Shown one piece after another: positions 12,801 through 25,478 of a stretch of DNA of 64,000 nucleotides; positions within the stretch are counted from its first letter, which is position 1, and every line of letters starts with the position of its first letter. The position numbers and the translations under genes were made by a program. Source of the DNA: Setaria digitata (taxonomy: Eukaryota > Nematoda > Chromadorea > Rhabditida > Setariidae); NCBI GenBank assembly GCA_003640385.1, contig RCAB01000125.1:1-64000 (forward strand). The letters run 5' to 3'. Under the pieces are notes generated by a model. It was given only the letters and a program-made list of their open reading frames with translations, ran no database searches and was not told the origin of the DNA.

Positions 12801-15800
12801 AAATTTCATTATCTATAATCGCAATATAATGATGTTATAAAAAAATATTGGGAATTAATATAAAGAATCTAGACAACAAGGTTGTTTTGGGCGAATAAAT
12901 TCTTCAAATTTCTGTTTCTTTTGACAGGCAGGATAGCTGCTCGGCCGATGGTTACACGACGTCAGTCTACACGCTGAGTGTTAGTTCGGCAACGATTGAT
13001 AATCGCAGTCCGTGGTATCTGGAAGAATGTCCATCAACCATCGCTACAACATACAGTAGTGCTAACATGAATCAGCCAGCAATTGTAAGTCTCTGAAATG
13101 TGGCACCTCATTAAAGTGAAAATGGCACTAATTATCATAAACCTGAGGTATCCGTAAGATGGCAAACGTTTATGCTATACTTAAAGCAAATCAAATCAAG
13201 CGGATCTAGCTTGCTATCTGTTAATGATACTAGTCTCGTGGAACTGTTTGATCATTTATTAATATAAGTCTAAATCAATTTTTAGATAACAGTTGATGTT
13301 CCATACGGTTGTACTCGTTCACATACGGGTACTAGTGCATCTGCGCCACTTGCGGCTGGTATTATAGCGTTGGCACTAGAAGCCAAGTAAGTTTTTATTG
13401 TGCAAGTAAGCTTACATTTCCTCATTGCTGGAAAGGAAATAGCCCTTTCGAGAACTAGCTTATTTGTACTTGACGAGAGAAAACGAATCATTAAGTAACG
13501 AATTCTTTGCTATAAGGACATATATGAAGTGCGAGATTCCTTCGTTAGTTTAATAATTTTTAGTCCTAATTTAACATGGCGAGATATGCAACATATTGTA
13601 CTGAGAACAGCCAATCCAGTGCCACTGCTGAACAATCCAGGCTGGTCTAGGAATGGAGTCGGGCGGCGAATTAACAATAAATTCGGTTATGGGCTGATGG
13701 ATGCTGAAGCATTGGTAAAGCTTGCATTGATTTGGAAAACGGTACCAGAACAGCATATTTGCACATATGACTACAAACTGGAGAGACCAAAGTGCGTTAA
13801 AGAATTCGCTTTTTAATTTTATGATTGCAAGGCCATGAAACTTCCAGTAAGGGCATGATAAGATAACGGTATTATGATTAAACTGTTGTACGTCATACAG
13901 AATTGGCTGGTTTAGAATCTTATTTTGGATCATTTGAAATTAGAAAAGTACAAACATATTCTTAAAAATAATTCCAGTTGTGAGAGAAGTCATTTATGGT
14001 AAAATGCTGTGCTTGTATGAGAACACAGTCTATATCCCGCGGCTGTGTTCAGTATTGAAGAAAGAAAGGGACGCAAAATTTCACCATAAATGAGATAATC
14101 TAAACATAGTTTAGAATTATTTCTTTTCAGTCCGCGACCAATAACGGGCAATTTTCAAATGAATTTCTCGCTGGAAGTGGGCGGTTGTGAGTCTGGCACA
14201 CCTGTTCTTTATCTCGAGCACGTACAAGTTTTGGCAACATTCCGCTTCGGGAAACGTGGAGACCTGAAATTGACACTCTTTTCGCCACGTGGTACCTCTT
14301 CTGTGTTACTGCCACCCCGTCCACAGGTTTGCTTTGCAGATTTCATACACACTAATAGTTGGAAAGTGATTTCGCACCAGTCTATTTATGTGTTACGGCG
14401 CTTGTAACCAGTTATGCTCTCAATTTCATTAAACGATTGGATTCCTTAAATGTTCTCTTGGATTTAAAATATTCATTTATTCTCGATTGTTTCATTAACT
14501 ACTGCTTCTTGCAGGATTTCAATTCGAATGGTATTCATAAATGGCCTTTCCTCTCCGTACAAACATGGGGTGAGGACCCTCGTGGTACATGGACTTTGAT
14601 GGTAGAATCTGTTAGCACGAACAGGAACGTTGGAGGTTGTTATTTTCCTATTTTTATACGCCTTACTAAAGTTTCAGATAATAATGTACCAGTAACAATA
14701 ATAATGTATATGTAAGACTAATTTACTGTGCAAGTTTGGTGTTGCGTCGCTTATTCTAAGTCGTGTTTGATCAGCAATTCTATCATTAATTATTGACTAT
14801 ACCTTTCCTTATTTTTCTTGTAATTGCGCAGACTTTTTACTGATTTTTATTTAGATTTTTTTTTTAAATCCTTGTTCGTTTTTACTTCTTGCATTTATAA
14901 TTCTCTTATNCTTTTTACTGATTTTTATTTAGATTTTTTTTTTTTAAATCCTTGTTCGTTTTTACTTCTTGCATTTATAATTCTCTTATCCTAAAGTACT
15001 GATTTTCTTTCTAGACTTACCTTCCATTGGTCGCAGTATTACAGTATATTTCTAGGTACATTCCATGATTGGTCACTACTGCTGTATGGTACAGCGGAAC
15101 CGGCTCAACCAAATGATCCACGACATCCTCCAAATGTGCCGTTATCTGGTTCTGTCGATTCCGCATTTAGTCGAATAGCTGGACATATAGCTTCACAGGT
15201 GCATGGATCGCAATCCCTTTTTTTTGACTTCTTTGATCACATGAGGGTTAAATTATTTATTACAGTTACAATAGTTTTTCAGAATAGTTTTACAACTTTT
15301 TTCTTTCTTTAATCTTGGGATTCACTTCTTTCTCCATCTTTCCAAGTTTAATGAGGTGATGGTAGCTTTTATCTAAGAACTAAACTGCTGCTACACAACT
15401 TTTGCCCATATTATTTTGCATTAGTTTTTCGCAAAAACACACTTGCACTCTGAAGCTTGGTAGCAATAACTCTGTGTTTTCTAATATGCCTTTTTGCTTA
15501 TGTTAGTTCTGATTAAAGCTCCTTTGAATGCCAACTTTTAAGAGGGGTTTTTACAAATATCTTATTTTAATTCGATTCTTTTTCTTAAAAAAGTTAGAAT
15601 CACTTTTTCATGACCAACTAAGACTGCTTAGACTTGAATTGAATGATTTAATATTTGCCGTTAACTTGAGTGGTATATGAAACTTCTGGGATATTGTTGG
15701 TGTAGCTTTTGAATTTTCATGACCATTTATTTTTAACTTTTCCAGTCTTTAAATTTTTTTTGCAAAATTTTTCTCTATACAAGACGAGAATTTAGCGGTT

Positions 15801-18800
15801 AATTATCCAGATATCATCATCAGTGTTGATGTTAAGATGAACATTATCATTCACTGTCCTCAGTTCAGGAAAAGGAGCAAAAGCAGCGTGATTCTAGAGA
15901 TTGGCAACCTGAGGAGGTGCAAAATAAGAAATCGCTTTTGGTTGATGCTCCACCAGAATTACGGGTATGTGACACTGTCAACAGTTTTGTGATTGTGTCA
16001 CATAGCACTAATTTTTTTCACGAAATCTGCATGAAACTTCTTTTTAAATTTAATAGTTTCACTTATGATATGCACCTTTTTTGCTTGATTTGTAGTGTCG
16101 ATTTATCTTTTCGTGATACTGATACCAACCTTCTATTTGGATTATTTCCCAAAATATCTGTTTTGCCCAAACTTCCCTTCTCCTGGGGTTATTTATCACA
16201 CTTGCTCTTTTAAGTCTAGATATTTAGAAATGAGTGCATGACCTTTCCCTTTTTAGTTATAATTCCGCATAACTTTTGTTTCTCATGAAAAATAACATTT
16301 CTTAAGTTGAAGAGCACGCTTTTTAACAGTCTTTTTTTCGCCTTCCGAGTAATCTGTAACAATTAACTGTATAGTTTATTGGTTAGAAAATAAAAAAGAA
16401 ACCAGATGGTTGAAGCTAAAGTTAATAACTATATAATGCAGATTTTTTTCATTTAGAAAAATCGAAGTTTTGAATTCTCCTTTTAACATTTTTCTAATCA
16501 TAATCATCTAGTCTTTCAATTTCAATAATAATTTTGGAAGGTTCAGTGAAATTTAAAGCATGGATTTTAAAATTTTTTGAATGCACGGAATGGCGGATTT
16601 AAATGCTTCAGGATTACTGCCATGAATTTCAGTCAGGTAATTTCCGTATGTAAAGAAAGGAAAAATATCGTTTTTTAAATAGTATTTCAATTTCAATGAT
16701 TTATTTATACAGTAACACAGACTATTGCCATTCACAGTTGTGAAAAATGGAAATTAGCAGTAAATAACATTACTGTATAGTGCAGGGCCAAAGGTTTTCT
16801 TTCGATTTGAGAAGAACAAAAATGATTCTTTCTTCGCCTAATCTTGTTAAGATAATCCTTTTTTTTTTTTTTTTTGCTGCATCTTTCGGCTTCTATGAAG
16901 TAATATTGCTGAACTGCAATTTCGGGTTCGTAATAGTTGATTGGTCAAACATTTGGGTTCTAATATTACTGAAATAATCTCAGTAGTACATTACAGTTAA
17001 TCATTCTTTGAATTGCATGTTTAACGGGATTTACTCTCCTGGTGCATTATTGCTTTTTTTTTGGTTTGTTTTTTTTAGATTCGGTAATTTTTTTTTTGTA
17101 ATAAACAAAGTAATGAAAATTTCTTAAAGTTTTACTCCGCGCCTTCTTTTATCAGTGTGTTTCAATTATCATCACTGCTGTTATTATCACCGTGTGTAAT
17201 TAATTAATTAATCAAGAGTTATTGATTGGATTAACGGTTTTTCTACAGATCTCACTACCGGTTCTGTTGATGACACTACAGTTGGCCGTCTTAGTGCTTA
17301 TTACATTAGCTGCAGTACTGGCTTGTCGGCGTGCAATGAAGCCTACCATTACTCCTACTCCTACTCCTACTCCTACTACTACTACTATTACTACTACTAC
17401 TACACCTTCTACTGTCTCTCTTGCTAGTAGTATTTCAACAGCAGCTATTATACCTCCTTCACCTTCATTACGTCCTCTGACCTAAATTTTTGTTTGATTT
17501 AACGAAATGATGATTTCATACTTTGTAAATTCTTCGAAATTTCCCGAAAATTTAATCTAAGGGGTAAGTAGGAAATTGGAATAAAGGATTCCTGCACGAC
17601 GAACATATCCAAGCGTTTCACTAGTCTTATTTTCATATCGCGTGGAACTGTAAAATTTTAGAATTCCAAGGTTTTTATTTGTATTTTTACTTTTTAAAAT
17701 GGTTTCTTTTTTTTTTCTCCTAAGATTAATAACCGAGCTAATTATTTCCGTTCAGGATTTTTTTTTTTGTCCTAAATTTATGCTAAAAAAAGAGAAATAT
17801 TGTCTCATTATATTTTGATAAAATCGTAATCGATCGAAGAGAGAGGAGGTAAAATATGTTAGATTATTGTAATATTGAAAACTTGATTTTTTAGGGATGT
17901 CATTGTATTCGACTTTGAGATATACATTCTATTCGTGTTCGTTGGCTTCCTGCATCGATTCTCTTTTCTCTCACAAAGTTTTACTGCTGTATTTTAAACT
18001 CATGTTTGTTAAAATGATGTTAAATGTTTTTTTTTTTTCTTTTTTGATTACTTTTTCTGCATCCTGTGGTGTCTTGGCATTGCCTGGTTAACTTCATCTT
18101 TACTGTCGTTACGCTGTTTTGTTCAAAATTGTTGATTTGGATTTTTTTAAGTTTATTTTGATTTGGGGTTTTTTGAAAGCTCATTTCATATATCATTTAT
18201 GAATCCTCCCCTTAGATAAATTCCTGCTTAGTTACAAAATCAAGTACTTAATGTGAGAAGAGAAGTGAGCTTGTCTTCTAATTACTTTCAAGCCAAAAAA
18301 TTAATTTCGAAACTCCGGTACCGCATCAAATGGTCTTTGCGCTTTTTTTAAGGGGGAAGTAAAAATTTGAATTTTTTCTTTTATACTAGTCAAATTTAAA
18401 CAAAATATTGACATATAATTCAATTTATAGTCGTCACTTTTATTCATTTCAATTATTTATAACTGTATTCCAATTTTTTCTTTTTTGTTTAGCATATCAT
18501 TTCAATTTTTTTATTCAACTCTGCTCAATTTCTAAAAATTCTCAACTGCTTATGCCTTTTCATCGTCATCTTCTGATATATTTTTCTGATGAATTAATGA
18601 ACAGTCATTATGTGAAAGATTTTTCATATTTCACTTGACGTTTTTTTACTTTAATTGATTGATCCCTTTGCATAACATTTATTAAAATCCATTCTCCTTC
18701 TACACCGTGTTTCTTTCGTCATCATTTTCATTTCACTGACATACTACTGTTTCTGTTTGTAAATTCTTTTTTATTTTGACTATTTGTCCGGCTTAAGTCC

Positions 18801-19749
18801 TTGGTAGAATTCAAAAAAAGAAAAAGAAAAAACTGTCCAGTGATTTTTTTCCTTTTTTTGAGCTGTTTAATTCATATAAACTGAAGTTCAATTTAAAATT
18901 TCAAAGAATTGTTCATTTTAATTTAAATCTTCTTACGGTGGTACGAGTTAATGTAAATGTACCGCATGATTGGGACAACTTTATTATGGGTATTATCTCG
19001 TACTATTCCAGCACGCTTCCGATGTGTACTTCAGAATTTTATGGATGTTTTTTTTTTTGCGGCATGAGAAAAATTAGCTGAAAATGCAACAAAAAATCCA
19101 TTTCATTCCGGACAAATGAATATTTTAACAGCTAGTAGCTTTCAATCCACTTGATTATTATTTCATATAATTAATTAAGCCGGACACTAAAGGTTGACTA
19201 CGCAGGTGTATGCTTGGAAATTGTGCTTCTTTTTAATGAAATGCTTGGCTTTTTTTTTTAATATTTATTTTTATAAATTGTTCTATTTTGTCGTCTTTCT
19301 TCCGGTTTTGATATTTGAATTTATATAATTGAGTGGATCATGATTTTGGTTCATGTTTATTTTTATTAATTCTATGAAGAGAAAAAGACGTTCTGTCTTT
19401 CTGTAAATGCACTTTTCGATATTTTTTTTTTTTCAGTAGTAAAGAAAGAATTCTGTTTCAATTAATTTTTTTCATAATTCGAAAAGTGCATCAGTTTTAA
19501 TTTTCCTTCAATAATTTATAGTTTTTATAAAAGACCAATGGCAAAAGATTTTTTTCTTTTTGCCATTTATTTCAATTAATCAATTGAATTGAATCGTATA
19601 CATGGGCAGTTGAACTGTGAGCTGTAAAAACTTTTCAAATTCCCTTCTTTAATTTCCAACTGTTTATCCTTACGAATATTCATATTCACTTTTCATTTTA
19701 TCGTCTTTTCCTGCTACACTGTCATATTCGTTCGATAATAATTATAGCA

Positions 19750-19783
<34 letters not shown>

Positions 19784-20636
19784 ATAATAAATAATGAAAA
19801 ATTTAAGGTGATTTTGAACTACTCATGAGAAAAATAATTTGTAGCAAAAAAAAAAAAAAAGTATTTTTAAGATTAATTACCGTATATTTTATAGTAATTT
19901 TTGGCATAAATGCTTCTTTCTACTCACTCAATTCCTATTGCTCTTCATTTCTATCTTCTCCATTTGTCGTACTTGTAACATTCCATTCTCAGTATCGAAT
20001 GTATGACATAGTCGTTTAAGACCGCAGACAAATTATCAGATTATCAGCTCAGTAGCCATAATTCTCAAAATTAATGGGATGAATTTAACACTTTGATGAT
20101 ATTTTCAGCTTTTACTTTAGGATAACTTTTAAATCATCAGAATTATCTGGAAAAGAAGGGAAATGGCATCAATACAAGCTTACGAGCTAATGGATTGAAC
20201 TAAGCGGGTCTTTTTTAATGGATATGTTTTCATTTTTCCGGTATTCTGTGCGCTGTCACTTACGTCTTATTCGTGTAAAGTATATCCCGGTTTTAAAGCC
20301 ATAATCTGCGTGTGAATTATTTCCAAATTTTTTATTGTCAGTTAACCTTAATGAGGAAGTAAACGTATGAAATGTCACCATAGCTTCTTCTTAATCGGAG
20401 TAATGTTTTTCAGCAATCTTTATAAGAATTTTCTCTGTTTTATAAAATGTGACTAATGCAATTAAAAATTAGAATTTTCGAATCTGATGAAATTGAAGTT
20501 CTGTTTTAAATCTTTTGAACTGTAAAAAATGAATTGTTTAATCTCAGATTACTGGCTTGCTATTATGTTAATTGTTCACTTTATATAAATTTGTTCCGGT
20601 GTTGAAATTTGTGCCCTAATCATTTAAGCACTAGTT

Positions 20637-20669
<33 letters not shown>

Positions 20670-23600
20670 TTTTTGATATATGAAGAATAAAGTAATGGAT
20701 TTGAAATTGTTCGTGTTATTTTAGTTAAAGCATCTGAAATCATTGTTGTATGCCTGATGTACTACGAATGCATTAAAAAAAAAAAAGAAAAAAAAACCTC
20801 CACTATAAACGAAAAATATTCAACTATGTTGAAAAAAAAAATCCCGATAAATCGGCAAATAATTCGCGTCGTTTTATTTTCCAGTTTGAAGGGTTTTTCG
20901 TACTACTTTTATTTTGAACGTTTTGGAGTGAAATTTTAAAAAAAAAAAAAAGAAAAGGAATGCATCACTGATAGTTGTAGTCGTAGTATGTTGGAATAGC
21001 AGGTAGTGTCGTTGCTTTTGTTCACTTTTCATTTAGGAATTTCTTATCTTGCAGGCCTTTTTTTGATTTTATTTTTATAAAAAATTTATAATATATAAGA
21101 AGTACGAGAAACACGAACTCATCATTCCTTGTAGAAAGTCTGTTCTTTCTCAAATATATTTGAGACTCGAGAAGTGGTGCTGTCGCAGTCGTATTTTATG
21201 TAAATTACTTCAGTAGCAAATAAAGCACGAAACAAGATTTGAGCTTCACAAATAACAAAATTAACAAAACATTAGGTGTGTATAGATCAGAGCTCTAGTT
21301 TCATTTGCATGCATATATGTAAAAGTTTAGATAATATAGAGTTCAGAATTAGAGAGCGATAAAGGGGTCGTTCAGGATAATATCCGTATTTTTCGAATCC
21401 ATTTTATTTCCAGTAGTATGTTTTTTATGTGATTCTTCACGCTATGTTAGTGTCAGTTAATCAAAGCACAGATTAGTTGATTACTTAAAATCACAGTAAC
21501 AGTTCCAGAAATCTGCTAGAAATAATTTCTAAGGAGACTAATTTTTTAATTAAATGTTGAGTTCCATTAAATGGATGGTTTCGAAAGTTCGCACTGCATT
21601 TTTTTTCTTTTTAATTTATTAAGTTTCATATAGATATGGATTCCGTTCTTAAGTTTCAATCCTATATTGTTTTCTCGATCTCTTTTTTTTTTTTTTTTAT
21701 AAATCTTGCATTTCATAAGTTATATCTGATAAATATTAGCTTGAATACAAAATATGATTAGATGTAACTGATTCTTTCACTTTTAAGCTATGAATTTTTT
21801 ATTTAATTAGAAAGAAGCTAGAACTATTTAACAATTTGGTCCGAAAAAATTCAGATCAGTTTTTTGTTGTTTCGACTTATGAGAAGCTAATAATATTTAA
21901 GTCGCTCATTAATCTGTACCATAATAATGTTGAAATTTACGGTGCAGTTTTTTTAATCAAGGATTCTTAGTGAACTGTGTGTTGCACAATCAGAAACTCA
22001 CAATATCGGTTATTCAAAATTATGGATGAGATTTTAATTTTTGAAAATACTGTCAGCAAGTTGTAATTAGTTTATCTTTTACTCAAATATTTCTCATACT
22101 TAAAGCCTTTCACCGAAGCACTTGTTAGTCATTTTAACATTAAGCCTCTTAGGGATTACTGGTGTAAGAGAATTTATGCTAACTTATCTGCTGATAAGCT
22201 TCGAGCTAAATTTTTTTCTGAGGGTTTGATAATTTTCGAAGGTCTGATAATTTCCTGTTTGTTACTTACGCCTTTCTGAATAATTGCGATAGTATGATAG
22301 TTATTGCAGTAGTTCCAAGCGTTCGCGGTAGTATTAGTATTATTTCGCTAAATGATTAAAATAGTTTGATAATGATAATAATGCACACTAGGGGCTTAAT
22401 TTTGATTTCTTCGCATTTCAAGCATGTATTGGTTTCACCAGGGAAGAGTTTTGGCATGATAAACAGATGTGATTATTTTAAAACTATTTTATTCCATTCC
22501 CTTCGTCCAACACTTTTCATTCTTCTCGTTTCAATTGCCGCTTGTTATTTTCCTGAGCATGATTGATAACTGATAACTGTTATCAACTTTAATTAAATAG
22601 AAATTGAGCAGATGATTAGAAAATTAATTTCCAGAATCTTGCATACATTACTTTAATATTGATGCTTCTGCTCAATTTCCTCTCCGTTTAACCAATTCTT
22701 GCTGTGTCGGTTATTTACAGCCAAGTTTTCGGTAATGATCAGTTACAGATTGCTCCGTCATCTAGAACATTAGGCAATTTCGGTGAGTTACGTTCAGCTG
22801 CAGATTGTCATCCAGAATGCAATGGATGCTCAGAATCACGATCAGCTGTTAGTTGCTTTTCCTGCAAGCATCTCACACAATCCCTACGTAATCGTGCAGG
22901 CTTCAAGTAAGCTATATATGTGTATGTACTTTGATATGGCTCATAACGATAATTGCTTATGCCTTTTTTTCTTAGACCAATTAATTACATAAGTCTAGTG
23001 ATGCGACTTTGAAATCGGTTCAAAAGGTATCGAAGGTTCGGTGATGAAGTTAAACTGCTGAACTTTCTAGTGATCTAAATAAGCCATTATTGTGATATAA
23101 TTGAAGTGAAAGTGAATTAAAATGATTCGCTTCCTCTTCTAAAATCAGCGAATTATCCCAGTGTAGTTACAAAAAAGAAGTAAGAGATACAGATGAAAAA
23201 TTCCAAGTATGGAGAAAGTATCGAATTGTTGATGGNACTTCCTCTTCTAAAATCAGCGAATTATCCCAGTGTAGTTACAAAAAAAAAGTAAAGAGATACA
23301 GATGAAAAATTCCAAGTATGGAGAAAGTATCGAATTGTTGGTGGATTAAAAGTGGACAGTTTCGATTGTCTGATGAGCAGATGAATTAAAAAGGGTTGTT
23401 TGAGTTACAGTATGGTAGTTTTGTTTGATCATCGTAGAATGATTTTATGCATCATTTGGGAGGTTGTTATTAACGGAAGGAATGCTTAGGTATTATGCGC
23501 TAATTTTTTCTTTTTTACTTTTATGCATGCATCATTTTTGACATTACAGATGTGTTGCCAAATGTGATGAAGGATACTTCCTGGAAGGCTATAAATGTCG

Positions 23601-25478
23601 TGCATGCAGTCCGAACTGCAAAACATGCATCAAAGCGGAACAGTGCGAAACATGTCCTGGTGCACAGCTGTTAATTGATGTTAATCATTATGGGCACTTA
23701 GATCATGGGCAGTGCATTGATGCTTGTCCACCAGAACTGGAACCGGACTGTAAGTTTAATTACAATCATCAGTCTGTAACAGCTTATTGACTTAATACCA
23801 GTAACACTGAATTCTGTTCTTAAAAATTTGGTTCATTTGTTTATTCGAAACTTTTTGTTTGTTTGCTTATGGAGCATGACATCCAAAAAGAAAAAAGTTT
23901 TGTGGATCCTTTTTACTTTTAAGTAAATCATATTTACATTCATATTTGCAAATCGTTGGTGTATTCTTGCTTTTTAAATGCTTAACAAGAAAACTTTCTG
24001 AGAAAAATGAATTTATTTTGAGTGCTGCCCTGGCAAACGAAACTGTTATAATCATAGTGAGAAAATGCTCCATTTTTCCACAGATACAATAGCAGTACAA
24101 GCGCGTTGTGTGTTAAAGAAAAATAAGTGCTCAACTGGATATTACGAAGCAGTAAATTCAGTTTGTGTGCCATGTGATGATGCATGCAGCACATGCCATG
24201 GTTCTGGATCACTGCAGTGTGATTCGTGTGCTCCAAACTTCAGTAACAGATCGGTGGGATATTGTCGACCGTGCTGTAAACCAGGCGAAGATCCAATGCT
24301 ACATCATTGCGGTTAGTCTAATTCGGTTTAAATATTGACATAGCAGTTAATAATTGTGAATGATATTAGAATTCCGGGTGGCGAACTTAGCTCGGGATCA
24401 TTTTTAGATAAATTCTTTTCTGATTCTCTTGAAATTTTGCTAAACCTTCTGTCGATTTCAGAGTTCTGATATTTCCTTCACTTTATCACGGGCATATCGC
24501 TGTTAGATATCCAATAGTTTATATGATAACCGAGACAGCTTTTTTGGTCTTCTTTTCAAGTTTTAATTTTAAAACTTTGAGATTCAAATTCCAGAAGACT
24601 GCACTTCAACATCGTCCTATGAACATGTAGCGATACGTTCATCACTATTTTACACGTTGCTTCTTACGGTCATACTTCTAGCGGTATGCGTTGTCCTAGC
24701 TGTATTTATAATGAAAATTGTTACTGGTAGTTCATCGAGTCACAATAACAGGAATATCGAGTAAGTATTGTAAACATTTTCATTTAATTAATTCATTAAA
24801 ATTCAAATCATGAGGTAAAATTTTTTTCTCATGTATATGTTAGAAGATGTTCATGTCATCGTTCGTCATTTCAGTGTAGTATTATTGCTGTTGGTTAGTT
24901 AGTGGTTTATAGTTCAATACTATATATTTATACTGGTGGAATATTCTTCTATCATATGAATTTATTTTTTTGATTCTTTCTTCAAGTCTTATTTCTTATT
25001 TTTTTCTCCTATTTTTCTCCTTATTTTAAATTAAATCTGTTTTGTCCAGTCTAAATTTTGTTATAAATTGTGAAATAGGCAGAAATAGTACAGTATGGAG
25101 CTTTTCCAAAAGATATGAGTTTTTCTTTTTTTGAATTTGTTTTCGTTCCTGTAGAATTAGTTAAAAAGTGAAAATTAAAATTGGTTTTTGTTAGCAATAT
25201 CTAGGGACTCCTCCTTATCTGAACTTCACAAATTCAGGATATCATAAGATTAATGAAGTCAATTTGTCCTTTTTAAAGTAATACTTGGTTTTTTTTTTTG
25301 CACTTTAAATTCTCCCATTTTAAAAACTTGTTTCAGCTATACACCTCTACCAGCCAAGGAGCAGTTCGATTCTTTCGCAGATACAACAGATTCTGAATCT
25401 GTTGATGAAAATGATGATAAAAATGAACCCGAAAAATATACTCGCATGAATGCCCCATCAAGTTTAGCCGAATTGTAG
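9840..25478 (+). CDS. bli-4: BLI-4-like furin/kexin proprotein convertase, long Cys-rich membrane isoform
   Basis: This is a calcium-dependent serine endoprotease of the secretory pathway that cleaves proproteins after paired basic residues; BLI-4 in C. elegans is needed for cuticle formation. Exons: 9840-10028, 10346-10482, 10592-10775, 11221-11426, 12042-12164, 12565-12759, 12928-13084, 13286-13386, 13564-13791, 14131-14326, 14515-14635, 15056-15198, 15869-15964, about 22749-22906, 23550-23749, 24084-24311, 24595-24760, 25337-25478. Phases agree and give about 989 residues. Visible in order: signal peptide 1-20; prodomain ending at RRKR (111-114); catalytic D201, H240 (HGTRCAG), oxyanion N341 (SGNGG) and S414 (HTGTSASAP); P domain with RGDL; furin-type Cys repeats; membrane helix about 905-930; acidic tail 960-975 with YTRM at 977. 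An acceptor AG (9837-9838) ends 1 nt before the ATG. The acceptor of the 22749 exon is uncertain (22720, 22742 or 22748; only the last two keep frame). The family is certain; bli-4 rather than kpc-1 rests on the Cys-rich region. Confidence 0.88.
13990..14093. repeat. Nested inverted repeats in a convertase intron
   Basis: The outer arms are 13990-14005 and 14078-14093, 16 nt each with one mismatch. Inside them, arms 14021-14028 (GAACACAG) and 14043-14050 (CTGTGTTC) pair perfectly around a 14-nt GC-richer loop. The element lies between the exons ending at 13791 and starting at 14131, 37 nt before the next exon. Confidence 0.65.
14833..14989. repeat. Duplicated 77/79-nt block around a single N (assembly artefact)
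   Basis: 14833-14909 is repeated at 14911-14989 with only a 2-nt difference in a T-run, and N is at 14910. The block lies inside the intron 14636-15055 of the convertase gene, so the protein is unaffected. Confidence 0.85.
17249..17485 (+). CDS. bli-4: Alternative terminal exon of the convertase: membrane anchor plus Thr/Pro tail
   Basis: A TTCTACAG acceptor (ending 17248) is followed by a frame in phase with the shared exon ending at 15964. It encodes 78 residues: a hydrophobic helix (about [20 protein letters not shown] and onward), a CRR stop-transfer signal, then a low-complexity TPTPT and TTT tail. Joined to the shared exons it predicts a protein of about 770 residues with catalytic and P domains and a membrane anchor, but without the Cys-rich region. 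An AATAAA at 17580-17585 lies 95 nt beyond the stop, supporting a true 3' end. C. elegans bli-4 is known for alternative C-termini; that this exon is used is my inference. Confidence 0.75.
   Translation: MSLPVLLMTLQLAVLVLITLAAVLACRRAMKPTITPTPTPTPTTTTITTTTTPSTVSLASSISTAAIIPPSPSLRPLT
17580..17585 (+). promoter_or_regulatory. Polyadenylation signal for the short convertase isoform
   Basis: AATAAA lies 95 nt after the stop codon of the alternative terminal exon, deep inside what would be an intron of the long isoform. Confidence 0.6.
19407..19491. repeat. 13-bp perfect inverted repeat in the convertase intron
   Basis: The arms are 19407-19419 (ATGCACTTTTCGA) and 19479-19491 (TCGAAAAGTGCAT), with a 59-nt loop. 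A second hairpin, 19537-19548 with 19555-19567 (one bulged T), follows within 50 nt. Confidence 0.7.
22600..22679. repeat. 13-bp perfect inverted repeat just upstream of the Cys-rich exon
   Basis: The arms 22600-22612 (GAAATTGAGCAGA) and 22667-22679 (TCTGCTCAATTTC) pair exactly around 54 nt. The right arm ends about 40-70 nt before the candidate acceptors of the alternative Cys-rich exon. A smaller hairpin (22563-22570 with 22579-22586) sits just before it. Confidence 0.7.
23130..23343. repeat. Duplicated ~106-nt block around a single N (assembly artefact)
   Basis: 23130-23235 is repeated almost exactly at 23238-23343, separated by N at 23236. The block lies in the convertase intron between 22906 and 23550; no exon is duplicated. 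Confidence 0.85.

Larger units (their letters stand above)
15965..22748 (+). other. Large alternative-splicing intron of the convertase gene
   Basis: On the long-isoform model this 6.8 kb stretch separates the last shared exon from the Cys-rich exon. It contains the alternative terminal exon (17249-17485), many A and T runs (about 30 A at 19752-19780, about 24 T at 20650-20673) and several inverted repeats: 19407-19491, 19537-19567, 22563-22586 and 22600-22679. I found no other exon, but short ones would be easy to miss. Confidence 0.6.
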
